A stretch of 64,000 bases of DNA from positions 87,501 to 151,500 of the forward strand of contig NZ_CVSH01000052.1 in assembly GCF_001179965.1 (NCBI RefSeq). The letters are read 5' to 3'. Made by a program: the position numbers and the translations under genes. Shown piece by piece: positions 1 to 8,138 of the stretch. Below the pieces are notes generated by a model. It was not told where the DNA came from. It made no database searches and saw nothing but the letters and a program-made list of their open reading frames with translations. Within the stretch, counting starts at the first letter, position 1, and each line of letters opens with the position of its first letter. The stretch comes from Candidatus Pelagibacter communis. GTDB taxonomy: Bacteria; Pseudomonadota; Alphaproteobacteria; Pelagibacterales; Pelagibacteraceae.

Positions 1-550
1 AAATTTTTTTTAAATTTTTAACAGAACCAAAAATATATACTCCACTACTTGCGTAATAAGTTATTAATTTTTTTTCTAAAATTCGAATTATTTTCCCTTT
101 TCGATTTATATCTACGTAGCTCGACTTACCATGAGTATTGAAATGAATTGGTATATAAACCTTATTGCTATTGATTTTTTTTGGAAGGTAAAAATCCACT
201 ACTTGATCAGGATTTATAATTATACAAGGTTCGTTATTTTTTAATTTCGTTAGAACTCTGTGAACTGTGATACCCGGTCCATTAGTAGTGCCCTTAATAA
301 TTGTATTATTTACTTTACATGGACATTTAATCTTTCTTAAAATTTTTTTTATTACCAATTCAACCTTATATTTTTTTTCGTATTCATGAGTTGTTATAAA
401 ATGAAGTTTATCATTTTTTTTAATTTTTTTTTTTAAATTATATAAAAAATATTCAATAATTGTTTTATTTTTAATTTTTATAAAAGGTTTAAAAGAGCCT
501 AAACTTTTTACTCTTGATCCTTTTCCAGCTATTGGGAAAATCCAGTTCAC
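1..550 (-). CDS. Sugar nucleotidyltransferase-like protein (C-terminus cut by window edge)
   Basis: This is the start of a nucleotidyltransferase of the NTP_transferase type, which activates sugar phosphates as NDP-sugars in the cytoplasm. Translation from a GTG at 550 gives NWIFPIAGKGSR, the glycine-rich nucleotide-binding start of the family, followed by SFKPFIKI (the usual K-P segment). Further on, INPDQVVDF resembles the metal-binding D, and ASSGVYIFGS is a typical later motif. The GTG overlaps the TAG of the upstream gene by one base, and an in-frame stop lies only four codons before it, so GTG is the only plausible common start. The reading frame runs off the left edge without a stop. 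It is the most distal visible gene of the minus-strand array. The exact sugar and nucleotide cannot be told. Confidence 0.75.
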   Translation of the reverse strand, partial: MNWIFPIAGKGSRVKSLGSFKPFIKIKNKTIIEYFLYNLKKKIKKNDKLHFITTHEYEKKYKVELVIKKILRKIKCPCKVNNTIIKGTTNGPGITVHRVLTKLKNNEPCIIINPDQVVDFYLPKKINSNKVYIPIHFNTHGKSSYVDINRKGKIIRILEKKLITYYASSGVYIFGSVKNLKKI

Positions 551-2613
551 TATTTTATATTAATGAATTTTGTTGGTTTTTCCACAAAATGATTGTAGAC
601 AGCTTTATCTAAATCTTCTGCTTTTATTTTATGACCAATTTCAATTAATTGTTTATATTTTTTTGAGTAAACTTCTACGTAATAATTTCTAAAGTCATTC
701 CATTTATAAATTAATTGATCAATTACTCTTGCATCTGAATGTTGTGGAATAAAATTATCATTAAGCATTTCAATTCTTAATTGCAGAATATTTTTAATTA
801 TACTCTCTTGGTTTGTGAACCACCAGTAGCCAAATATTTTTAAGTTTGAAAATTTTCTAGCTAAAACGTTAAGTCTAAAATGATCTGAATAGTCTAAGCA
901 ACTTACAAGAAAAATATTTTTTGGATTTTTTCTTAGAATTCCCTCTAATGTCTCAAGATTCGGTGCTCCTAAACCATCTCCAGCTAACTTGAACTGTGGA
1001 TTTACGTTTCTTTTAACACCCATTAGTATCATAAGAGGGATATTAAATTTTTTTAAAATTCCAAGAACATCATTAAAATAGTTTTTTAAGCTTAGCTCTT
1101 CAAAATTATTCGTTGAAATAGCAAAGTAAACTGGTTTATAATTTTTTATCAATCTTCCTAAATATTCTATAATACTCAATTTATTAAAAAAATTAACTTT
1201 ATCTGTAAATAAGTCGTCTAGTCTAATAGATATTTTATATCTTCTATCTTTATTTTCACTTAAGACCTTATACTCCTCTTTTTCAAAAGGATTATTTGTC
1301 ATCACAACTTCTTTAACACCTGACAAGTTAAAGATATCTGTTTCTGAGAGATTATTTTTACTAAACTCACTATAGACATCTTCAAATGAAGTTTTATTTA
1401 TTTTAATTTCATATTTTTCAAGAATTTTGAGTATACCCATAGCAGAAGTTGATAAAGGTATCCTTTTTAAAAATAAACCATCCCATATAATTCTTGCACG
1501 CTTTAAACTGCTTAATTTATAAAATTTAGATGGATCAAATCTAGATGATGATAAATATTCAGCAACTAGATAATGATAATTTAAAAGTTCAATTAAACCA
1601 CTTTTATAAAATTTCTTAAATTTAGAGGGATATAGATGAGTGTGTATATCAACTACTTGAGTTGAAAATACAAAACGCTCTAAATAATAGTTTATTTGAT
1701 CGTAAGATAAATCGTTTGATTTTTTGATCAAATTATATGGCTGGATACTGTCAAACTTTTTATTTGTGAAAAAAGTTTTTGATGAGTTTTCAATTAAAAA
1801 ACTTTCATTTTTAAGCTCGTTTAATAAATGTACTTTTATATTTTTTTGGTAAGATATTTTTGTTGTTATCAAACTATTTTTTATATTAAAAACATTTGTT
1901 TTAGTGCAATGAATGCCAGTCCCATCAAACCCAATATTTTTTATTAATGAAATTGGTGGATAAAGTACAAGAGCATCATCGAAATAATGAAAAAGAGTCC
2001 ATGATAAACTCCAAATATCCTGTTTGCCCTCAAGTATACTATTATTTTTACAATAGGTTTTAAGATCTAAAGGTAATTTATTTATCTTTCCAAAAGACCG
2101 AAGTTGCTCTATAGCAAATTTAATATCAGGATTAAATTTTAACCATCTATCTCTCCAAGTTGCCCATCCCCAAGGATTAAAACGTTTTAAAAAAAAAGTT
2201 TTTTTTTTATTAGCTACATTTAAATTGTTATATGAACAGATACTTTTAATTTTTCTTTCATTTTTATATTTTTTTAAGGATGTATTCATATATTTAAAAA
2301 ATCCTTTTTGTGGAACACAATCATCTTCTATTAATATTATTGCTTCATTATTTTTTAATTCTGTTTTTACAGCATTAAGAACTGAATGAGCCAAACCATA
2401 ATTCTTTTTTTGGTGAATAAGTTTTATTTTTATTTTTTTTTTTGAATTATTTATTAGATTTTTGATTTTTGTTTGATTTTTTTTTATAACAAGATTTTCA
2501 GGTCCATCCATATAAACACTTAATTCTTTTACTTTCTCTTTAATAATGGCTTGTAAAACTTTTTTAAAATGTTTTGGACGATTATATGCAAGAACCGCTG
2601 TTCCAATTTTCAT
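550..2613 (-). CDS. Fusion: GNT-I-like glycosyltransferase + uronate-isomerase-like TIM barrel
   Basis: Two domains in one 687-residue chain. Residues 1-260 look like a GT-A glycosyltransferase of the GNT-I/GT2-like kind: AYNRP near residue 9, the acidic IEDDC at 96-100 for the nucleotide-sugar metal site, and NPWGWATW at 146-153. The same architecture occurs in the separate 297-residue protein at 38959. From about residue 318 it changes to a metal-dependent hydrolase/isomerase barrel: VVDIHTHLYP supplies the first H-x-H metal pair, followed by LLNYHYLVAEY and VMTNNPFEKEE, which resemble glucuronate/uronate isomerase-like proteins. No signal peptide or membrane segment is seen, so it is cytoplasmic. 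It overlaps the phosphofructokinase-like gene by 4 nt. The barrel may isomerise or hydrolyse the sugar that the first half transfers, but this is inference. Confidence 0.7.
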   Translation of the reverse strand: MKIGTAVLAYNRPKHFKKVLQAIIKEKVKELSVYMDGPENLVIKKNQTKIKNLINNSKKKIKIKLIHQKKNYGLAHSVLNAVKTELKNNEAIILIEDDCVPQKGFFKYMNTSLKKYKNERKIKSICSYNNLNVANKKKTFFLKRFNPWGWATWRDRWLKFNPDIKFAIEQLRSFGKINKLPLDLKTYCKNNSILEGKQDIWSLSWTLFHYFDDALVLYPPISLIKNIGFDGTGIHCTKTNVFNIKNSLITTKISYQKNIKVHLLNELKNESFLIENSSKTFFTNKKFDSIQPYNLIKKSNDLSYDQINYYLERFVFSTQVVDIHTHLYPSKFKKFYKSGLIELLNYHYLVAEYLSSSRFDPSKFYKLSSLKRARIIWDGLFLKRIPLSTSAMGILKILEKYEIKINKTSFEDVYSEFSKNNLSETDIFNLSGVKEVVMTNNPFEKEEYKVLSENKDRRYKISIRLDDLFTDKVNFFNKLSIIEYLGRLIKNYKPVYFAISTNNFEELSLKNYFNDVLGILKKFNIPLMILMGVKRNVNPQFKLAGDGLGAPNLETLEGILRKNPKNIFLVSCLDYSDHFRLNVLARKFSNLKIFGYWWFTNQESIIKNILQLRIEMLNDNFIPQHSDARVIDQLIYKWNDFRNYYVEVYSKKYKQLIEIGHKIKAEDLDKAVYNHFVEKPTKFINIK

Positions 2614-3737
2614 CTTTTAATGACCTCTTCTAAATATTTTAAATAAACATTTGAAACATCAAACTTATTTTTTAATATAAATTTATTTGGCATATTTCTG
2701 CTGAAATTTTTACAATCCTCATACTTAATTAAGTCTATTTTATGATTTTTAGAAAAACCTATTAGATATGATTTTTTATCATTTAATAATGTATTTGCAG
2801 CGGTTTCACCAATTTTTTCTGCAATCTTTTTATCTTTTTCACAAAGCTTATTTTTATAAAATTTAAAAACTCTTTGTAAAATTGTTGGATTAAATACTCT
2901 TGATTGTACTCCTTTTGCAATAAACTTATTATTCAATAGTTGACAATTTGTATTACCACTGGATCCATACATTATTTGACCACTTTTATCTTTTTTTGGA
3001 TTTATATTTCCAATTTCATAACCTTCAGACATGAAAATCATTAATCGTTTCTTTTTTTTTAATATTTTTTTTGCCTGATAATAAATTTTATTAAAATTTT
3101 GTTTATCTTCTGGTAATAGAAGCATAATTGGAAGTTTTCTTTTCTTATCCCAATATCTTATTGAGCCACATATAAATCCAGTTTCTCTTCCAAAAGTTTG
3201 GGAAATAATAATTTTATCGTGAGAGCTTGCTCCAATATTTTCAATATTAATCATCTCTAAAAAAAATTTCCAAATCTCAATACATGTAATAAATCCTGGA
3301 TTATAAAGCATTTTATTAAAATTATTGTCTCCCAGATCGTTATCAACAGTCTTAGGACAAGATATGAAATTTACCTCTGGTAATCTTAAAGATAGATCTA
3401 TTGATTGTTTTAAAGTACCATTACCACCAATATTGATTACTTTAGAAATTTTTTTTTTTAAAAAAATTGATTTTAATTTTAAAATTTCAGAATTAGTTAA
3501 TTTTTTCAATCTTGATGTTCCAGTAAAATGTGAGCCTGGAGTATTTCTTAAAAGTCTTATCTTAGTTTGAGAAAGATTTGATAAATTTAAAAATTGATCA
3601 TTAAGAACACCATCAAGACCTGGCATTCCGGAAAAAACTTTAATTCTTTTTTTTTTAAGAACTTTCAAAATACCTATAAGAGTAGAATTGATAACCGGTG
3701 TTGTTCCGCCAGACATTAAAATGAGTAAACTGCTCAT
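2610..3737 (-). CDS. 6-phosphofructokinase-like protein (PPi-type family), altered GGDG motif
   Basis: This resembles the phosphofructokinase superfamily, especially the pyrophosphate-dependent branch. LMSGGTTPVINS at the N-terminus matches the T-S-G-G-x-x-P-x-x-N phosphate loop, and CPKTVDND near residues 127-134 matches the PKTIDxD active-site segment whose last aspartates act in phosphoryl transfer. The usual GGDGT/GGDDT metal-binding motif reads GGNGT at 104-108, so the aspartate is asparagine. Family length (375 aa) is normal. Its position inside a polysaccharide operon, with 4-nt overlaps on both sides, argues for a specialised sugar-phosphate kinase rather than glycolysis. Activity, phosphate donor and substrate are unknown. 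Confidence 0.7.
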   Translation of the reverse strand: MSSLLILMSGGTTPVINSTLIGILKVLKKKRIKVFSGMPGLDGVLNDQFLNLSNLSQTKIRLLRNTPGSHFTGTSRLKKLTNSEILKLKSIFLKKKISKVINIGGNGTLKQSIDLSLRLPEVNFISCPKTVDNDLGDNNFNKMLYNPGFITCIEIWKFFLEMINIENIGASSHDKIIISQTFGRETGFICGSIRYWDKKRKLPIMLLLPEDKQNFNKIYYQAKKILKKKKRLMIFMSEGYEIGNINPKKDKSGQIMYGSSGNTNCQLLNNKFIAKGVQSRVFNPTILQRVFKFYKNKLCEKDKKIAEKIGETAANTLLNDKKSYLIGFSKNHKIDLIKYEDCKNFSRNMPNKFILKNKFDVSNVYLKYLEEVIKR

Positions 3738-4837
3738 TTATTATCCTTTTTTCTTAAATTTTCCATTTCACCTCTGTATTGATCTCCCCACTCAATTTTC
3801 ATTTTTTGTTTATCAGGATTATTCATTATAAATCCCAAAAATTTTAAATGAGTTTTACATGGCATTCCTAAAAGATTTAAATAAGACGCAAAACTTTGCT
3901 CTGTAGGTGGATAATCAGCTGCTCCGGTTAATTTAAATTCGTCTTTTTCATCATATTTATATTTTAGAGCATCTTCATAATTTTTTTTTATTTTCTGATA
4001 TAAATATTCACTTGGTGGTCTTTTATCTAATGTCTCAACAATTTTTTTTGGAAATTTTAACCATGCAAATCTAGTAGATCCTGGATCAGAATTTATAATT
4101 TGCGTTGGGTTTATTGGCATATACTTAAGATTATGAAAATCATTTAAATAAGACCATTCGGCAAATTCGTAAAAATTTTTTAAAGGTAAAAAAAATTCTC
4201 TTCTTCCACTAAAATGTAAATCACTTTGTGAAAATAAGCAGTTTTCATTATTTTCTCTCGTCATATCCATCAAATTTTCTGAATTAAAGTAATAGAAATC
4301 TGTTCTTACTTTTATAAAATTTTTAAAAAAAAAGGAGTTTAATTTTTCAAATTTATAAATTTCTTCAATTACACATTTTAGTTTAAAAAACTGGCTTAAT
4401 ACTAGATTGGGAATTTTATTGTGACTTGCTCTATAAATTGAATTATCTATATTTATCGCAGATATATTTTTGTGATTAATACAATTAACAATTTTTTTGT
4501 CACTATCATCAGTCATTATAAAAACTTTATTTTTTTCAGCAATAGAGTAGATTAATTCTTTAGACTTTTCCCAACATCTTAATCGTCCCGGAACCAAAAG
4601 AGCAGTTTCATTTGATATACTTTTAAAATTAATAATAGGTTTATTTTTCGGATGATTAACTAATATATCCTCCCAATTATCCTGATCAAAAAATTGTTTC
4701 AGATGAAGAGTATCAAATAATAAAAACCTTATTTTTTTCTGCCTTGTAAACAAAAGCCTTAATAAAAAAATAAATAATTTAAATTTTATAAACAATCTTT
4801 TAAGAAATTGAATTTTTATTATATTTTTTTTTATCAT
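3734..4837 (-). CDS. WavE-like lipopolysaccharide biosynthesis protein (putative glycosyltransferase)
   Basis: A likely 367-residue surface-polysaccharide protein. LVPGRLRCWEKS, the KVRTDFYYF segment, and SQSDLHFSGRREFFLPL resemble the R-x-W, K-x-R-x-D and S-D-x-x-F-x-G blocks of the WavE family, thought to be glycosyltransferases. I place the start at the ATG at 4837, one base after the TAA of the preceding methyltransferase. A longer in-frame start at 4885 would overlap that gene by 47 nt and adds a segment resembling nothing conserved. The chosen N-terminus is very basic and hydrophobic (residues 1-40), suggesting membrane association. The donor sugar is not identifiable. Confidence 0.55.
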   Translation of the reverse strand: MIKKNIIKIQFLKRLFIKFKLFIFLLRLLFTRQKKIRFLLFDTLHLKQFFDQDNWEDILVNHPKNKPIINFKSISNETALLVPGRLRCWEKSKELIYSIAEKNKVFIMTDDSDKKIVNCINHKNISAINIDNSIYRASHNKIPNLVLSQFFKLKCVIEEIYKFEKLNSFFFKNFIKVRTDFYYFNSENLMDMTRENNENCLFSQSDLHFSGRREFFLPLKNFYEFAEWSYLNDFHNLKYMPINPTQIINSDPGSTRFAWLKFPKKIVETLDKRPPSEYLYQKIKKNYEDALKYKYDEKDEFKLTGAADYPPTEQSFASYLNLLGMPCKTHLKFLGFIMNNPDKQKMKIEWGDQYRGEMENLRKKDNK

Positions 4838-4838
4838 T

Positions 4839-5651
4839 TTAATTTTTAATATTTTTACAAAAAGCAAATATTGTAAATTTTCCACTTTTTTCCTTAATAC
4901 TTTTTATTTGAAGTATTTTAAATTTAATTTTTTTTAAGGTATTTTTAAGCGATTTTAAGGAATAAACATGCAAGTGCTCAATAAAAAATTCCTCTCTTAG
5001 TCCTCCCGCAATTGAGGCTTTTTCATCTGGAACTTCTATGTATAAGACACCATTATTACTTAATAGTTTCTTTACCTTCTTTAATATTATTTCTGGATTT
5101 TCTAAATGCTCTAATACTTTATTAATTGAAATAAAATCAAAGAATTTATTATATGATTTATTTTTAGTAAAATAATTTATATCAGATTTTATATTTTCAT
5201 TTTTAAAATTTTTATTTAAGAAATTTATTAAATTTTTGTCTTTTTCCAGTAAATTCATTTTTAAATTCTTGATCTTTTTTTTTAATTCAAATGGAAAAAC
5301 ACCCATTCCAGATCCAATATCTAAAAATTTTTTTCCTTTTATAAATTTGGTGCATCTTAATACTCGATTTTTATTGTCTGATTTATGTTTGGGAAAACTT
5401 ATTATCTTTTTGAAAGTATTTTCAATCTTTTTTGAATTTCCGTAAGTCTTTTCAGAATAGGTTTTTTTGTAGATTTTATTAATATCGAAATCTAAAAAAG
5501 AAAAATAATGCTCGCAATTTTTACATTTTTTATAGTATCTGTTATAATTTTTTATATTAAAATCTGTCTCAAACAATGGTTTTTCTCTATATTCAAATGC
5601 TTTAATTAAATCTTTTTTCTCACAACATTTTAATTTTGCTTTTAGTTTCAT
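4839..5651 (-). CDS. Class I SAM-dependent methyltransferase with N-terminal cysteine motif
   Basis: A 270-residue methyltransferase. FLDIGSGMGVFPFELKK (about residues 110-126) is the glycine-rich SAM-binding motif I, SINKVLEHLENPEIIL is the post-II region typical of Methyltransf_23, and GVLYIEVPD follows. Before the Rossmann domain there are paired cysteines (CC near residue 9 and CKNC near 43-46) that could bind zinc, as in sugar methyltransferases of antibiotic and O-antigen clusters. Two bases separate it from the small gene upstream. Its likely substrate is an activated or polymer-bound sugar made by this operon. Confidence 0.75.
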   Translation of the reverse strand: MKLKAKLKCCEKKDLIKAFEYREKPLFETDFNIKNYNRYYKKCKNCEHYFSFLDFDINKIYKKTYSEKTYGNSKKIENTFKKIISFPKHKSDNKNRVLRCTKFIKGKKFLDIGSGMGVFPFELKKKIKNLKMNLLEKDKNLINFLNKNFKNENIKSDINYFTKNKSYNKFFDFISINKVLEHLENPEIILKKVKKLLSNNGVLYIEVPDEKASIAGGLREEFFIEHLHVYSLKSLKNTLKKIKFKILQIKSIKEKSGKFTIFAFCKNIKN

Positions 5652-5652
5652 T

Positions 5653-6003
5653 TTATTTAGACGTCAATTTCCTTAGGCCTTTTTCATCAAACCACATAAC
5701 AATTTTCGATTTATTTATTTTCAAATACTTTTTAAAAGATAAGATTTTATTTTTATTGACTAAAAGAATAAAAAATTTTTTATCATCACGATTCATTACT
5801 AATACTGCTTTATAAAAATTTTTTTTGAGTCTAGAATTTATTGATGGAAATGGGTAATAACCCCAATTTTTTTTTGTAAAGTCAATTTGTTTTTTTCCAT
5901 CTAAAAAAGTTACAAAATTATTGTTTTTAAGTTTTACATTTGCAACATGCGATAGCTTAACATTTTTAACTTTGAATGATCTTTTTATTTTAGTTATTTT
6001 CAT
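5653..6003 (-). CDS. Small hypothetical protein linked to the sugar amidotransferase
   Basis: I do not recognise this 116-residue protein. It is basic, has no signal peptide, membrane span or cysteine, and shows the pattern NFVTFLDGKKQIDFTKKNWGYYPFP in its middle, followed by alternating hydrophobic strands (KAVLVMNRDDKKFFILLVN), suggesting a small beta-rich fold. It lies 2 nt downstream of the N-acetyl sugar amidotransferase gene and 1 nt upstream of the methyltransferase, so it is almost certainly co-translated with them. It ends with KIVMWFDEKGLRKLTSK. A role as an accessory subunit of the amidotransferase is possible but only a guess from position. Confidence 0.6.
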   Translation of the reverse strand: MKITKIKRSFKVKNVKLSHVANVKLKNNNFVTFLDGKKQIDFTKKNWGYYPFPSINSRLKKNFYKAVLVMNRDDKKFFILLVNKNKILSFKKYLKINKSKIVMWFDEKGLRKLTSK

Positions 6004-6005
6004 TT

Positions 6006-7109
6006 TTACCAGTGATAATTTTTAATTATAAAGTTTTTTATATACCAACTACTTTTACTTTTTTTCCAAATTTTTTTATTTCTGAACTTTTCTACGATAT
6101 TAAAAAATTCTTTTTTTGAAATATTTATATACTTACAAAATTTTTTAATATCATTAATTGGTGGATTAGGATTACTTTTACTAATTATCTTAATAGCTCT
6201 TTCTCTAGTCATTCTTCTATTTCTTATTTCAATTGACAAATTATCGAAAATTCTGGTGAAACCAAACTTATACCACTTTAACCAGTGATGAATTGATATA
6301 AAATCATCATCAATATCAGCAAAATTATAAATACCCGTTTTTGGACCACTTATTAAACTTTTAAAACCTGACTTTTTGGCACTTTTATAGGTAATTTTAG
6401 GATCCCAATTAAAGAAGTATCCCATAAAAATACTCTTTGAATTATTTTTTTTATTAAAAGAATTATAGCTTAAATTTTTTTTTAAATCTTTTTTTTCAAA
6501 TAATTTATTATTTGGGAATATATTTCCATATTCCTTAATCCAGGATTTACTCATCTTTTTCCCCAAATTTTTCTTATTTGAAAAACCGTACTCCTCTGCA
6601 GAATTCTCTCCCCAAAATATATATTTGATACCAAATTTATTTGCAATTTTAAGAGGAATGCTATGAATAGCATTATGCATAAGAATTGCTGTGCTCCCAT
6701 ATTTACAAAAAAATTTATATAACATCTCTTTTTCATGAACGGGGTTAATCTGCCATTCAATATGATCTACACCAAGTTTAATTAATGCTTTTAAATTTCT
6801 ATCCCCAATCTCTGTTCTTACTGGTGTTCTCCAAGTAACAGCCAAAGGAATTAAATTAAATTCAATACACTTTTTAATTTGCCAAAAACTATCCTTGCCC
6901 CCAGATACTGGAACAATGCAATCATAATTAGATTTATTTTTTTTTTTTATATTTTTACAAAGAGTTTTGAATTCATTTTCTCTCCTAGACCAATTAATTT
7001 TATTTTTAATTTTTCTATGAAAGTTACATGCATTGCAAATACCATTTCTATCAATCACAATATTTGGTCTTGTATTTGGTAAAACGCAACTTTTGCACCA
7101 TTGTATCAT
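6006..7109 (-). CDS. N-acetyl sugar amidotransferase (WbpG/PseA-like)
   Basis: This protein matches the family that installs an acetamidino group on an N-acetylated sugar using ATP and ammonia. It has two cysteine pairs, C5/C8 and C25/C28 (CKSC and CNAC), typical of the zinc-ribbon-like N-terminus, and the PP-loop ATP pyrophosphatase motif SGGKDS at 69-74. Length (367 aa) is usual. WbpG in Pseudomonas works with HisH2/HisF2 ammonia-supplying partners; none is present in this window, so ammonia could come from free NH3 or from another glutaminase such as the AsnB at 14081. Sixteen bases separate it from the Gfo/Idh gene upstream. The acceptor may be the nonulosonate or amino sugar made by the neighbouring genes. 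Confidence 0.85.
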   Translation of the reverse strand: MIQWCKSCVLPNTRPNIVIDRNGICNACNFHRKIKNKINWSRRENEFKTLCKNIKKKNKSNYDCIVPVSGGKDSFWQIKKCIEFNLIPLAVTWRTPVRTEIGDRNLKALIKLGVDHIEWQINPVHEKEMLYKFFCKYGSTAILMHNAIHSIPLKIANKFGIKYIFWGENSAEEYGFSNKKNLGKKMSKSWIKEYGNIFPNNKLFEKKDLKKNLSYNSFNKKNNSKSIFMGYFFNWDPKITYKSAKKSGFKSLISGPKTGIYNFADIDDDFISIHHWLKWYKFGFTRIFDNLSIEIRNRRMTRERAIKIISKSNPNPPINDIKKFCKYINISKKEFFNIVEKFRNKKIWKKSKSSWYIKNFIIKNYHW

Positions 7110-7125
7110 AAATAAAATACTAAAA

Positions 7126-8136
7126 TTAGTTAATATTAACTCTAATAGATTTTCTCATTTTAATAGATTTATATAAAGCTTCACAAATGATTAAAGTTTT
7201 TCTACAATCTTCAAATGAAACTCTTGCCTTTTTATTTTTTACCACCGAATTAATAAAATCATCTAGTTGTATCTTAAATGAATCTGAGTATCTCTCTAAA
7301 AAAAAATTAAGATGCTTTGGTTTTGATTCAGTGGATTTAGAATTATACTCCAAAATATTATTTTCATTAATATTTTTCATTTGCAACATACCCTTACTCC
7401 CAAAAACTTCAACTCTTTGGTCGTAACCATAAACAGATCTTCTAGAATTATTAATTATACCTATTTTACCTTTATAGGTTTTAAAAATAGACACAACTGT
7501 ATCATGATCATTTAACTTTTTGATATTCTTATCAAACAAATTAGATGCATAACAAAAAACTTCTTTTATTTTATCTTTATCAAAAATATTATTAATAAGG
7601 TCAATATCATGAATTGAGCAGTCTCTCAAAATCCCACCACTTACTTTTATATAATCCTTAGATGGAGCAGATCGGTCTCTACTGGTAACTATTACTTTTT
7701 CAATATTTCCTATTTTTTTCTTTTTACACTTATTCACTAAATTAGATATAGATGGGTCGTACCTACGATTAAATCCTATTTGGAGAGTTTTCTTATAATT
7801 ATTACAAATATTTTTAAACTTATTTATCTTGTTTAAATCTAGGTCAATTGGTTTTTCGCAAAAAATAAATTTTTTTGATTTGATGGCTTTTATAATTAAA
7901 TCTAAGTGTGAGTTTGTAGATGATGAAATATAAACAACATCTACTGCTTTATCTTTAAAAATTTCTGAACTATTTTTAGCTACTTTTACATTGTATTTTT
8001 TTTTAAAAAAATTTACTTTATCTAAGTTAGGGTCAAATATATACTTTATCTCACATTTTGGATGACTAAGAATATTTTTTAAATGAGTTCCACCAATTCT
8101 ACCCAAACCAAAAATAGCGATTTTAATTTTTTTCAT
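7126..8136 (-). CDS. Gfo/Idh/MocA oxidoreductase, inositol 2-dehydrogenase-like
   Basis: A 336-residue NAD(P)-dependent sugar or cyclitol dehydrogenase. AIFGLGRIGGTHLKN (residues 7-21) is the Rossmann G-x-G-x-x-G loop, FCEKPIDL near 93-100 carries the E-K-P catalytic lysine region, and GFNRRYDPS with the later GGILRDCSIHDID (conserved D and H) resemble bacterial myo-inositol 2-dehydrogenase (IolG) proteins. It lies 2 nt after the sugar-phosphate-cyclase-like gene, which makes oxidation or reduction of a carbocyclic intermediate a reasonable hypothesis. Other Gfo/Idh proteins in this window (19109, 23494) are more divergent from the IolG pattern. Confidence 0.75.
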   Translation of the reverse strand: MKKIKIAIFGLGRIGGTHLKNILSHPKCEIKYIFDPNLDKVNFFKKKYNVKVAKNSSEIFKDKAVDVVYISSSTNSHLDLIIKAIKSKKFIFCEKPIDLDLNKINKFKNICNNYKKTLQIGFNRRYDPSISNLVNKCKKKKIGNIEKVIVTSRDRSAPSKDYIKVSGGILRDCSIHDIDLINNIFDKDKIKEVFCYASNLFDKNIKKLNDHDTVVSIFKTYKGKIGIINNSRRSVYGYDQRVEVFGSKGMLQMKNINENNILEYNSKSTESKPKHLNFFLERYSDSFKIQLDDFINSVVKNKKARVSFEDCRKTLIICEALYKSIKMRKSIRVNIN

Positions 8137-8138
8137 AT

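Noticed and set aside
3325-3570. Plus-strand open frame of 81 codons opposite the phosphofructokinase-like gene
   Set aside because: It mirrors a well-supported gene, has no recognisable motif and no start signal. The same holds for the other short frames lying antisense or out of frame within clear genes.
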